From Streptomyces sp. R41 (GTDB taxonomy: Bacteria; Actinomycetota; Actinomycetes; Streptomycetales; Streptomycetaceae), in contig NZ_CP163443.1 in assembly GCF_041053055.1 (NCBI RefSeq), positions 10,151,001 to 10,215,000 of the forward strand: a DNA stretch of 64,000 nt, in the 5' to 3' direction. Numbering within the stretch: the stretch's first letter is position 1; each line of letters starts with the position of its first letter. A program made the position numbers and the translations under genes. The notes beneath the pieces are model-generated. The model ran no database searches. It saw nothing but the letters and a program-made list of their open reading frames with translations, and was not told where the DNA came from. Shown here in pieces: positions 37,545 through 47,256 of the stretch.

Positions 37545-39377
37545 GTGCATCTCCTTCACCAGCGCGGGCCGTTGCACGACCTGCCGGACACCCCGGAGGC
37601 CTACGACGCTGTCCTGGCCGACGTCGCCGAGCAGGCCCTGGCCCGGCTGACGCCGGAGGGCAACCTGGAACACCCCGACTGCCTGGACGACATCGGCGAC
37701 ACTTCGCTCGGGATCACGTCCCTGCTGGTGCTCGCCTGGCAACGCACCAGGGACCCGCGTCTGCCGGAGGCGGTGCAGCGCAGCCTCGCCTTCCATCTGC
37801 GCGAGCGGGTGTACCGGGACGACAACCCCGGCTACCCGAATCTGAAGGTGCGCAACTCCGGCCTCCCGTACGCCCGTTACGTCCTTCAGGCCGGGGCACA
37901 CCCCATCGGTGACTGGCCGAGCACGGTGTGGGCGCTGCTCCAGGCGGTCAACGTCCTCGACACGGCGGACGGCCTGATCGACGAAGACCAGCGTGCGGAG
38001 CTGCTGGAGGTGGCGCGCGGCTACTGGCGCTGGCTGAGCGAGGCGACCTTCTTCAACCCGCAGGAGGCCGGCAACCAGGCCATCGGCTGCGTGGTCGGCG
38101 GACTGATGCTGGCGCGTCATCTGCCGTCGCCGCAGGGCGAGTCGGTCCGCTCGCGGGCCATCGGCCTGTACCTCGACGAGATCCGCGCCCACCGCGTCCG
38201 CGACCGGGGTGCCCTTCTGCCCCCCGAGCACGGCGGCGCCTACGACAACAACTACGGCCCGATCTCCCTCTCCTTCCTCGCCCAGGCCCACCGGGTCAGC
38301 GGTGAGGAGGTCTTCGCCGAGGACGGTGACGCGCTCGCCCGTTACATCGACGCCCGCCTCACGGGCGGCGGCTTCGACAACGGCGGCCCCCGCTACAGCG
38401 AGCAGCACTCCGGCTTCGAGTCGGTCCTGGGCCTGCGCTACTTCAGTGCCCGCATCGGCTCCGACCTGGGCCGCTACCGGGGCGACACCCGCTGGGGCCG
38501 GCACGCGGTCAAGGCCGACGGCGGGGTCGACGGCCACTTCGCCTGGATGCTGGTCTGGCAGATCCAGGACCAAACACGCTGGCACCGCACACCGTCCACC
38601 TCGGCCGCGCGCCACCAACTGCGCGCGGGCACGGTCTCGGTGGCCTTCGACGACCGGATGACCCCGTCGCTGGTCGAGGCCGCGGGCACGTACCACCTGC
38701 CCGCCGCGGTCAACCGCCAGCACGGCTTCGGACCGGTCGCCGACGGCTTCCTGCTGTGCCGCCCCATGGGCGAGGTCCGCGTACGCGACCTCCGTACCGA
38801 CACGCTGACGGCCAAGCTGGTCACCAAGCCGGTCGTAGGCCGCGACCACGTCCTGCGCCACCTCAGGTCCCTGTACGTCACGGACGGCACGAGCCTGTGG
38901 GTGACGGTCGCCGTGGAACGGCTCGACGGGACTCCGTACCTGCTCGCCGGGCTGCCGTACGCCACGGACGACGGCGACCGGGTGCGCCGAACCGCGGAGT
39001 CCGACATGACGTCCGCCGGTGCACTGCGGTTGACGCACCCGCGGGCGGAGAGCGTGGACCACTTCGACGCGCGCTCGGAGACGACCCAGGAGCTGGCGGC
39101 CTTCGCCCTGGCGGCCGACCCGCGCGGCTACGGCAACCCGGACGACGGCTGGCGACACCTCGTCGCCTCCACGGCCCTCGAGGCGGACCCGGCTCCCGGC
39201 GCTCCGGAGGACCTGCACGTCTTCGCGGTGCGTTATGGCCCCGGCGGCTCCTTCACCCCCGCCTTCGAGCGGGACTCGGTCGAACTGACCATCCGCACCG
39301 AGGCGTTCACCGCACGGATCGGCGATCCCGCGGGCGATCCGCGAGGGGAACCCGAACTGGAGCTCCACCCTCGATGA
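37545..39377 (+). CDS. Unassigned 610-aa enzyme-like protein of sugar locus 2
   Basis: I cannot place this protein in a named family. Residues 1-340 are helical with repeating Trp/Tyr/Asn/His-rich turns (GITSLLVLAWQRTRD, WPSTVWALLQAVNVLD, NPQEAGNQAIGCVVGGLMLA, EHGGAYDNNYGPISLSFLAQA, GGPRYSEQHSGFESVLGLRY), as in (alpha/alpha) toroid enzymes. The C-terminal 260 residues look like a beta-sandwich (GTVSVAFDDRMTPSLVEAAGTYHLP, GTSLWVTVAVERLDG). This two-part layout resembles several polysaccharide lyase and uronyl hydrolase families. It has no signal peptide, so it would act on imported oligosaccharide. GTG start, 6 nt after the permease. Confidence 0.65.
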   Translation: MHLLHQRGPLHDLPDTPEAYDAVLADVAEQALARLTPEGNLEHPDCLDDIGDTSLGITSLLVLAWQRTRDPRLPEAVQRSLAFHLRERVYRDDNPGYPNLKVRNSGLPYARYVLQAGAHPIGDWPSTVWALLQAVNVLDTADGLIDEDQRAELLEVARGYWRWLSEATFFNPQEAGNQAIGCVVGGLMLARHLPSPQGESVRSRAIGLYLDEIRAHRVRDRGALLPPEHGGAYDNNYGPISLSFLAQAHRVSGEEVFAEDGDALARYIDARLTGGGFDNGGPRYSEQHSGFESVLGLRYFSARIGSDLGRYRGDTRWGRHAVKADGGVDGHFAWMLVWQIQDQTRWHRTPSTSAARHQLRAGTVSVAFDDRMTPSLVEAAGTYHLPAAVNRQHGFGPVADGFLLCRPMGEVRVRDLRTDTLTAKLVTKPVVGRDHVLRHLRSLYVTDGTSLWVTVAVERLDGTPYLLAGLPYATDDGDRVRRTAESDMTSAGALRLTHPRAESVDHFDARSETTQELAAFALAADPRGYGNPDDGWRHLVASTALEADPAPGAPEDLHVFAVRYGPGGSFTPAFERDSVELTIRTEAFTARIGDPAGDPRGEPELELHPR

Positions 39378-40002
39378 CCGCCGCATCGACGACCAGGTCG
39401 GCGCGCTCCCGTGTCGCGGCGACCAGGTCGGCGTTGCGCTGGTCCGTGCCGAGCACCCACGCCACCGCCGTGTCGTGGTCCTTGCCGAACTCCTCGTGCC
39501 GTGCGACCAGACGCCGTACGCGTTCGGCTTCGTCCAGCTCGCAGAACCAGACCTCGTCCAGCTGCGCCCGCGCGCGAGCCCAGGCGGCATCCCGAAGGAG
39601 CAGGTAGTTGCCCTCGGTGACAACAAGGCGGGCGGTGCGGGGCACGGGGACGGCACCCGCGATCGGTTGTTCCAGGGTCCGCTCGAAGCCGGGCGCGTAG
39701 ACGAGGTCGTCCCCGTCCTCGCGCAGCCGGCGCAGCAGTGCCGCGTAGCCCGCCGTGTCGAACGTGTCGGGGGCACCCTTGCGGTCGCGGCGGCCCAGGC
39801 GGTCCAACTCGACGTCCGCGAGATGGAACCCGTCCATCGGCACATGGGCGACCCAGGCGGGCCCGGCAGCGTTCAGCCCGCTCACAAGGCGTTCGGCGAG
39901 CGTCGTCTTGCCCGCGCCCGGGCTGCCGGCGATACCGAGGAGGGCGCGCTGCCCCGGACGCACGAGCGATGCCGCGCGCTCCAGGAGATCGTCGAAGGTC
40001 AT
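39307..40002 (-). CDS. Nucleoside/nucleotide kinase family protein
   Basis: A 231-aa P-loop kinase of the uridine kinase/pantothenate kinase-like group. GIAGSPGAGKTTLAERL is the Walker A motif (residues 23-39). Substrate-handling stretches are VPMDGFHLADVELDRLGRRDRKGAPDTFD, VYAPGFERTLEQPIAGAVPVP, VVTEGNYLLL, and a lid region ERVRRLVARHEEFGKD. Family members phosphorylate sugars such as fructose as well as nucleosides. Its 3' end overlaps the end of the convergent locus 2 enzyme by 71 bp; both frames read to proper stops. Confidence 0.85.
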   Translation of the reverse strand: MTFDDLLERAASLVRPGQRALLGIAGSPGAGKTTLAERLVSGLNAAGPAWVAHVPMDGFHLADVELDRLGRRDRKGAPDTFDTAGYAALLRRLREDGDDLVYAPGFERTLEQPIAGAVPVPRTARLVVTEGNYLLLRDAAWARARAQLDEVWFCELDEAERVRRLVARHEEFGKDHDTAVAWVLGTDQRNADLVAATRERADLVVDAAVIEGGAPVRVPLADRPRDRRSVR

Positions 40003-40052
40003 GCGGGCCCCGGTCTCCCCGGCTTCCTGTTCCGCTTCCACCGACGCCACTC

Positions 40053-40373
40053 CTACCGGCCGGCCCGCGGCATCCGCACGACCGCGGTCCCACCGTCCAG
40101 ATCGACCGTCGTCCGGTTCGGCGGCGCTCCGTCCTCCGCGTCGTCCCGCATCAGCAGCGCCGACTGCCGTTCCTTGAGCTCGTTCTGCTTGCCCGGCGAC
40201 AGACTCGCGTGCAGCTGCTCGAACCCGGTCGCGGATATCTGGCCCTGCCGCGCACTGTTCCGCCAGGGCAGCAGTCCTGCCCGCCCGGCCCGGAGCAGCA
40301 GCTGATCCGCGAAGGCCACCACGGTCAGCAGGATGACCAGGCCGGGCAGGGTCATGAAGACGGCGAATTGCAT
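40053..40373 (-). CDS. Small membrane-anchored protein (DUF6191-like)
   Basis: A 106-aa protein with one N-terminal hydrophobic helix (MQFAVFMTLPGLVILLTVVAFADQLLL). A soluble tail follows with ISATGFEQLHASLSPGKQNELKERQSALLMRDD, a pattern I associate with the Streptomyces family DUF6191. No function is known. The start ATG at 40373 gives the membrane segment immediately. It lies 50 nt upstream of the kinase on the same strand, so the two may be co-transcribed. Confidence 0.7.
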   Translation of the reverse strand: MQFAVFMTLPGLVILLTVVAFADQLLLRAGRAGLLPWRNSARQGQISATGFEQLHASLSPGKQNELKERQSALLMRDDAEDGAPPNRTTVDLDGGTAVVRMPRAGR

Positions 40374-40437
40374 GGCCCCAGTATCCGTGTCGAGCAGTGG
40401 TTGAGAAGTCCCGGACGGGACGGGGCATGCATGGACC

Positions 40438-40836
40438 ATGAACGACAATGACCAGGAACAGATCCGTACCCTGATCGAGCGCTGGGCCGCCGCCGTTCAC
40501 CAGCGTGACCTCGACGGCGTGCTGGTGGACCACACGGACGACATCGTGATGTACGACGTGCCGCCGCCCTACGAAGGCGTACACGGCATCGACGCGTACC
40601 GCGACACCTGGCCGCCGTTCTTCGAGTGGCAGGCGCAGGGCGCGTCGTTCGAGATCGAGTCCCTCGATGTCACCGCGGGCGAGGACGTGGCGTACGCGCA
40701 CGCCCTGCTGCGCTGCGGAACCGCGAAGGAGTTCGCCGAACAGCCCGACCTCCGCCTGCGGCTCACGCTCGGACTGCGCAAGGAACAAGGGCGTTGGAGG
40801 GTCGCCCACGAGCACCATTCGTATCCGCACGACTGA
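40438..40836 (+). CDS. SnoaL-like/NTF2-fold small protein
   Basis: A 132-aa protein of the cystatin-like NTF2 superfamily: MNDNDQEQIRTLIERWAAAVHQRDLDGVLVDHTDDIVMYDVPPPYEGVHGIDAYRDTW..., ending QGRWRVAHEHHSYPHD. Such proteins are often ketosteroid-isomerase-like or of unknown ligand. No operon partner is evident; the phosphoglucomutase starts 71 nt later. Confidence 0.85.
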   Translation: MNDNDQEQIRTLIERWAAAVHQRDLDGVLVDHTDDIVMYDVPPPYEGVHGIDAYRDTWPPFFEWQAQGASFEIESLDVTAGEDVAYAHALLRCGTAKEFAEQPDLRLRLTLGLRKEQGRWRVAHEHHSYPHD

Positions 40837-40907
40837 TCCGACGCGATGCGGAGTGGCGCTCGCCCCCGCCACCCACTGGCCGCGGGCCCCCGGGGCACAC
40901 TTCACGT

Positions 40908-41648
40908 ATGACAGAGCTCGGTCTTCCCAAAGAAATCCAGGCCTGCCTCTTCGACCTCGACGGGGTCATCACCAAGACCGCCGTCGTCCACGCGGCGGCC
41001 TGGAAGCGGACGTTCGACGACTTTCTGCGGCAGCGCGACGGCGACGATTTCCGTCCCTTCGACGACGCCGCCGACTACGACGAGTACGTGGACGGACGCC
41101 CCCGCGCCGACGGCGTCCGCACCTTCCTCGCCTCGCGCGGCATCGAACTGCCCGAGGGAACGCCCGACGACCCACCCGACCGCACGACCGTCCAGGGCCT
41201 GGGCAACCGCAAGAACGACCTGCTGCTGGAGCTGATCCGCAGCGACGGCGTCGAGGCGTACGACAGCACGCTTCGTTACGTCGAAGCGGTGCGCGCGAGC
41301 GGGCTGCGGACCGCGGTCGTCTCCTCCAGCACCAACTGCCGCGACATCCTGCGCTCGGTCGGCGCCGAGTCCCTCTTCGACGTAACGATCGACGGCGTCG
41401 TCGCCGCCGAGCGACGATTGCCCGGCAAGCCGCACCCGGACACCTTCCTGGCCGCCGCGCGGGACCTCGGCGTCGAGGCCTCGGAAGCCGCCGTCTTCGA
41501 GGACGCGCTGGCCGGCATGGACGCGGGCCGCTCCGGCCACTTCGGGTACGTCGTCGGAGTCGACCGCGTCGGACAGGGCGCCGCCCTGCGCGCGCACGGC
41601 GCGGACATCGTCGTACGGGATCTGGCGGAACTGGGGGAGCGGGCGTGA
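40908..41648 (+). CDS. HAD-family beta-phosphoglucomutase
   Basis: A 246-aa HAD hydrolase. CLFDLDGVITKTAVVHAAAW carries the nucleophile Asp16 and Asp18. VVSSSTNCRDIL is motif II, LPGKPHPDTFLAAARDLGV motif III, and AVFEDALAGMDAGRSGHFGYVVGVDR motif IV. The cap region NRKNDLLLELIRSDG matches beta-phosphoglucomutases. It converts beta-glucose 1-phosphate to glucose 6-phosphate. Its stop overlaps the GTG of the GH65 phosphorylase (GTGA), a standard pairing since GH65 inverting phosphorylases release beta-glucose 1-phosphate. Confidence 0.93.
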   Translation: MTELGLPKEIQACLFDLDGVITKTAVVHAAAWKRTFDDFLRQRDGDDFRPFDDAADYDEYVDGRPRADGVRTFLASRGIELPEGTPDDPPDRTTVQGLGNRKNDLLLELIRSDGVEAYDSTLRYVEAVRASGLRTAVVSSSTNCRDILRSVGAESLFDVTIDGVVAAERRLPGKPHPDTFLAAARDLGVEASEAAVFEDALAGMDAGRSGHFGYVVGVDRVGQGAALRAHGADIVVRDLAELGERA

Positions 41649-43990
41649 TCACCCACACGTCGTACGGCGTCGAGCCCTGGACCCTGCGCGAGAACGACCT
41701 CCACCTCGACCTCCTGCCGCAGAGCGAGTCCGTGTTCGCCCTCTCCAACGGCCATGTCGGCTGGCGCGGAAACCTCGACGAGGGCGAACCCCACGGCCTT
41801 CCGGGCTCCTATCTGAACGGCGTCCACGAAGTCCACCCGCTGCCCTACGCCGAGGCGGGATACGGCTACCCGGAGTCCGGCCAGACGGTCATCAACGTCA
41901 CCAATGGCAAGATCATCCGTCTGCTGGTCGACGACGAGCCGTTCGACCTGCGCTACGGACGACTGCGCTCCCACGAACGCGTACTCGACCTGCGCACCGG
42001 CCTGCTCACCCGGACCTGCGAGTGGACCTCGCCGGCCGGCTCCACGGTCCGGGTGCGCTCCACCCGGCTGGTGTCCTTCACCCAGCGGGCGATCGCCGCC
42101 GTCGCGTACGAGGTGCAGGCCGTCGACGCCCGGGTCCGCGTGGTCGTGCAGTCGGAACTCGTGGCCAACGAGCAGTTGCCCGACCGCAACGGCGACCCGC
42201 GGGCCGCGGTCGCCCTGCAGGCGCCGCTGGAGGCGGAGGAGCACTTCGCGGCGGGTCGGCGGCTCCGGCTCGTGCACCGCACCCGGCGCAGTGGACTGCG
42301 GGTCGCCGCGGCCGCGGACCACGTCGTCCATGGGCCCGAGTCGACGACCACGAGCAGCGAGAGCGGCGACGACGTCGCCCGGCTCACCGTCACCTCGCTC
42401 CTGGCACCCGGCCAGAAGCTGCGTCTGGAGAAACTCGTCTCGTACGGCTGGTCGAGCACCCGGTCACTGCCCGCCGTACGCGATCAGGTCGACGCGGCGC
42501 TCGCGGCGGGCGAGCACGGCGGCTGGCAGGCGCTCGTCGACGAACAGCACGCCTATCTGGACGACTTCTGGGCGCGCGCCGACGTCGAGGTGGAGGGCGA
42601 CGAGGAGATCCAGCAGGCCGTCCGCTTCGCCCTCTTCCACGTCCTGCAGGCCGGCGCCCGCGCCGAACAGCGCGCGATACCCGCCAAGGGGCTCACCGGC
42701 TCCGGATACGACGGCCACGCCTTCTGGGACACCGAGACCTTCGTCCTGCCCCTGCTCACCTACACCTCGCCCGGCGCCGTCGCCGAGGCACTGCGCTGGC
42801 GCCAGAACACCCTGCCCGCCGCACGCGAGCGGGCGGTCCAACTCGGCCTGCGGGGCGCCGCGTTCCCCTGGCGGACCATCGAGGGCTCGGAGGGCTCGGC
42901 GTACTGGCCCGCCGGCACGGCCGCCTTCCACGTGAACGCCGACATCGCCGACGCCGTGGTCCGCTACACAGCCGTCACCGGCGACGCGCGCTTCGAACGC
43001 GACACCGGGGTCGAGCTGCTGGTCGAGACGGCACGCCTGTGGCGCTCGCTCGGCCACCACGACCACCAGGGGAAGTTCCACATCGACGGGGTGACAGGAC
43101 CCGACGAGTACAGCGCGGTCGCCGACGACAACACGTACACCAACCTCATGGCCCGTACGAACCTCCTGGCCGCCGCGGACATCGTCGAGCGTCACCCGCG
43201 GCGGGCCGCGGAACTGGGCGTCGACTCCGAGGAGAGCGCGACCTGGCGCGACGCCGCCGACGCCATGCACATCCCCTACAACGACGACCTCCGGGTCCAC
43301 GAACAGCACGCCGGATTCACCCGCTACCAGCGCTGGGACTTCGCCGCCACCCGGCCCGACCAGTACCCGCTGATGCTGCACTTCCCGTACTTCGACATCT
43401 ACCGCAAACAGGTCGTCAAGCAGGCCGACCTGGTACTCGCGATGTACAAGTGCAGCCCGTTCTTCGACGAGGAGCACAAGGCCCGCAACTTCGCCTACTA
43501 CGAGCCCCTCACCGTCCGGGACTCCTCCCTGTCGGCCTGCTGCCAGGCCGTGATCGCGGTCGAGGCCGGCCATCCCGGTCTCGCCTACGACTACTTGGTG
43601 GAGGCCGCGCTCATGGATCTGGAGGACCTGGAACACAACACCCGCGACGGCCTGCATATCGCCTCGCTCGCCGGGACCTGGATGGCCCTGGTCGCCGGTT
43701 TCGGGGGCATGCGCCACCACGGCGACACCCTGGACTTCGCGCCCCGGCTGCCGGAGCGGTTCAGCCGCCTCGCCTTCTCCCTGGAACTCCTCGGCCGCCG
43801 TCTGCGCGTGGAGATCGAACCCGGCGTCGCCACGTACACGCTGGTTGCCGGAGAGCCCCTGGAGATCCGCCACTACCGTGAAACCGTCACCGTCGACGGC
43901 GACAAGCCCCGGGGCCTGCCCATCCCGGCCCAGAGGCTGCGCCCCGCCCCCGACCAGCCGCCGCACCGGCGGCCGAACCGTCAGGGGTGA
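41645..43990 (+). CDS. GH65 alpha-glucoside phosphorylase (trehalose/maltose/kojibiose type)
   Basis: A 781-aa cytosolic inverting phosphorylase of normal family length. It has an N-terminal beta-sandwich (ESVFALSNGHVGWRGNLDEGEPHGLPGSYLNG), an (alpha/alpha)6 barrel (PAKGLTGSGYDGHAFWDTETFVLPLLTY), and acid catalyst Glu488 in DGVTGPDEYSA. The phosphate-binding region includes HIASLAGTWMALVAGFGGMR. It would cleave an alpha-linked disaccharide with phosphate to beta-glucose 1-phosphate plus glucose, coupled to the phosphoglucomutase it overlaps. The exact linkage cannot be read from sequence. Confidence 0.93.
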   Translation: MITHTSYGVEPWTLRENDLHLDLLPQSESVFALSNGHVGWRGNLDEGEPHGLPGSYLNGVHEVHPLPYAEAGYGYPESGQTVINVTNGKIIRLLVDDEPFDLRYGRLRSHERVLDLRTGLLTRTCEWTSPAGSTVRVRSTRLVSFTQRAIAAVAYEVQAVDARVRVVVQSELVANEQLPDRNGDPRAAVALQAPLEAEEHFAAGRRLRLVHRTRRSGLRVAAAADHVVHGPESTTTSSESGDDVARLTVTSLLAPGQKLRLEKLVSYGWSSTRSLPAVRDQVDAALAAGEHGGWQALVDEQHAYLDDFWARADVEVEGDEEIQQAVRFALFHVLQAGARAEQRAIPAKGLTGSGYDGHAFWDTETFVLPLLTYTSPGAVAEALRWRQNTLPAARERAVQLGLRGAAFPWRTIEGSEGSAYWPAGTAAFHVNADIADAVVRYTAVTGDARFERDTGVELLVETARLWRSLGHHDHQGKFHIDGVTGPDEYSAVADDNTYTNLMARTNLLAAADIVERHPRRAAELGVDSEESATWRDAADAMHIPYNDDLRVHEQHAGFTRYQRWDFAATRPDQYPLMLHFPYFDIYRKQVVKQADLVLAMYKCSPFFDEEHKARNFAYYEPLTVRDSSLSACCQAVIAVEAGHPGLAYDYLVEAALMDLEDLEHNTRDGLHIASLAGTWMALVAGFGGMRHHGDTLDFAPRLPERFSRLAFSLELLGRRLRVEIEPGVATYTLVAGEPLEIRHYRETVTVDGDKPRGLPIPAQRLRPAPDQPPHRRPNRQG

Positions 43991-44006
43991 GGCGCGGCGC
44001 GAGCGG

Positions 44007-45335
<1,329 letters not shown>

Positions 45336-45442
45336 CTACGCGCCGGAAGGGCGCGCGGGTTGCATTGCCCCGGGATGCATCAGAATCGGTGAATTCGAAT
45401 CGGTGAATTGGCGGAAAGGCACTGCCGGGCAGCACGCATGGG

Positions 45443-46807
45443 TCAGCCGCCGAAGAGCTGCGTCCAGTACGTGCCCGCCTTGCCGCCTCCGGCGAGGCCG
45501 ATGCCTATGTGGGTGAAGTCGGGCTTCAGGATGTTGGCGCGATGGCCGGGGCTGTTCATCCAGCCGCGGACGACCTCGGCGGGCGAGCGCTGCCCGCAGG
45601 CGATGTTCTCGCCGATGGTCCGGCGGGTGCTGCCAGCGGCGGCGGCCCTGTCCCAGGGCCGGCTGCCGTCGGGAGAGGTGTGGGAGTAGAAGGCGCGGGC
45701 CACCATGTCGGCGCTGTGCGCCTGGGCCGCGGTGGTGAGGAGGAGGTCGCCGGACAGGGGCGGCAAACCGGCCGTGGTCCGTTCGGCGTTGGTGAGCGCG
45801 ATGACCTCATTCGCTGTCCGGGACAGCTCCGCGGGGCTGAAGGGCCGCGCCCACAGCGCCGTCCAGTACATGTCGCCGGAGCGGCCGTCGGCGACGTACG
45901 CCAGACCCGCCTGACTGAACACCGGGTCGCACAGCGTGCGCCGGGACTGCTCGGCGGAGAGGCAGTACTCCACGAACTCGCCCGGTGTGCGCGGGCCGGA
46001 GACCAGGTGCTCGCCGACGGTGAGATACGGGTATCCGGCCGAGGTGACCCGCTGGTAGACGGAGATGCCGTCCGGACTCTCGGAGCCGAGGAGTCCGCGA
46101 GCGGCCATGGCGGAGGCATGGGCCCGTGCGGCGGCCGTCAGCCGCGCGTCGAGCGACACGGGCGGGGAACCGGCCGCGGCGCGGGCGGAGTTCACCAGGC
46201 CGAGGAACCCGTCCGTGTCAGGCAATCCACCCGGCGCCGCACCCGGCATTCCGTCCGGCGGTGTACGTCGCGCAACGCCCGGCGCCGCACCTGGCGTGGC
46301 TCCCGGCGGAGTGCCCGGCATCGCGTCGTCCTCGGTGACCTCGACCCCGAAGTCCCGGGCGATGCCCGCCAGTCCGTCCGCGTACCCCTGGCCCAGGGCG
46401 CGGAGTTTCCAGGCGGTGCCGCGCCGGTACAGCTCGGCGAGCAGCAGCAGCGTCTCCCGCTGTGGTCGTGGCGGGGTGAACCGGGCGAGGTGACGACCGT
46501 CCGGTGCGCTGACGTGCAGGGTGGGCGCGGGCAGGTGACCCAGGGGCATCGCGGGGTCGGCGGGGCTGACGACCACGGTGACGCGGCTCGCGCCCGGCCG
46601 CAGCCTCGGTGGATCGATCGTCAGGTGCTCGCCCTGAAGTCGGGCGCCGGGCGCGGTCGGCTGGTTGTAGAACACGAAGTCGCCGTCTCCGCGCACCTTC
46701 CCGCTGTCATCGGTGATGAGTGCCGACACGTCGAAAGGGCCCGGCACCCTGAGGGTCAGGATGCCGCCCGGCAGGGGCATGTTGCCCCCGGGAACCAGCT
46801 CGCTCAT
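45443..46807 (-). CDS. TerD domain fused to two CAP/SCP domains
   Basis: A 454-aa protein with an unusual layout. Residues 1-158 are a TerD-type domain (GGNMPLPGGILTLRV, RVTVVVSPAD, ETLLLLAELYRRGTAWKLRALGQGYADGLAGIARDFGVEV). A Pro/Gly/Ala-rich linker (162-198) follows. CAP domain 1 spans 200-320 (GFLGLVNSARAAAGSPPVSLDARL...GEHLVSGPRTPGEFVEYCL) and CAP domain 2 spans 332-453 (VIALTNAERTTAGLPPLSGD, HTSPDGSRPWDRA, GENIACGQRSPAEVVRGWMNSPGHRANIL). There is no signal peptide, although CAP domains are usually extracellular and TerD domains cytosolic. The start ATG at 46807 fits the TerD N-terminus. Confidence 0.85.
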   Translation of the reverse strand: MSELVPGGNMPLPGGILTLRVPGPFDVSALITDDSGKVRGDGDFVFYNQPTAPGARLQGEHLTIDPPRLRPGASRVTVVVSPADPAMPLGHLPAPTLHVSAPDGRHLARFTPPRPQRETLLLLAELYRRGTAWKLRALGQGYADGLAGIARDFGVEVTEDDAMPGTPPGATPGAAPGVARRTPPDGMPGAAPGGLPDTDGFLGLVNSARAAAGSPPVSLDARLTAAARAHASAMAARGLLGSESPDGISVYQRVTSAGYPYLTVGEHLVSGPRTPGEFVEYCLSAEQSRRTLCDPVFSQAGLAYVADGRSGDMYWTALWARPFSPAELSRTANEVIALTNAERTTAGLPPLSGDLLLTTAAQAHSADMVARAFYSHTSPDGSRPWDRAAAAGSTRRTIGENIACGQRSPAEVVRGWMNSPGHRANILKPDFTHIGIGLAGGGKAGTYWTQLFGG

Positions 46808-46842
46808 GGTGCCGCCCGTCGACGTGGTGCTCGATACAGACG

Positions 46843-47157
46843 TCAACGTCCCGTCGGCGCACGCGGGTTCCCGTGTTCCGTGGCCAGCGGTTCCTTCGGT
46901 ACGGCGCGCAGCGACCGCAGGGCCAGCAGCAGCACGCCGATGTCGTCGAGATAGACGGGGTCGGGCAGCAGGTCGGCCGGGAGCACGAGGTAGAGGACGG
47001 CGCCCCAGAAGACCCAGCGCGGCCCGGACGGCAGTCCGGCCCGCCGCAGGTCGCGGCGTGCGCGGACGAGCCGGACCAGAAGCGCGATCGCCACCGCGAG
47101 CGCGGCGGCACCCAGCGCCGCGACGACGAGGATCAACGTCCACGCTGTGGAATCCAT
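46843..47157 (-). CDS. YkvA/DUF1232 small membrane protein
   Basis: A 104-aa protein. An N-terminal membrane helix (LILVVAALGAAALAVAIALLVRL) is followed by the DUF1232 signature VLYLVLPADLLPDPVYLDDIGVLLLALRSL. The function of this widespread family is unknown. It ends 35 nt before the TerD-CAP gene on the same strand, so the two are probably one operon. Confidence 0.85.
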   Translation of the reverse strand: MDSTAWTLILVVAALGAAALAVAIALLVRLVRARRDLRRAGLPSGPRWVFWGAVLYLVLPADLLPDPVYLDDIGVLLLALRSLRAVPKEPLATEHGNPRAPTGR

Positions 47158-47256
47158 GAGACCGTCCAGTCCGCTCGTCGGGCTGTTCGCTCTCCGTCTT
47201 CCCGCCCACGCCGTTTCCTATCGTGCCCGCTTGGGCCATTCGCGGGCATCGGCGCC

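Noticed and set aside
36603..39845. A 1080-aa minus-strand open frame across locus 2
   Set aside because: It runs antisense through a permease, the 610-aa enzyme and into a kinase; no motif or start signal supports it.
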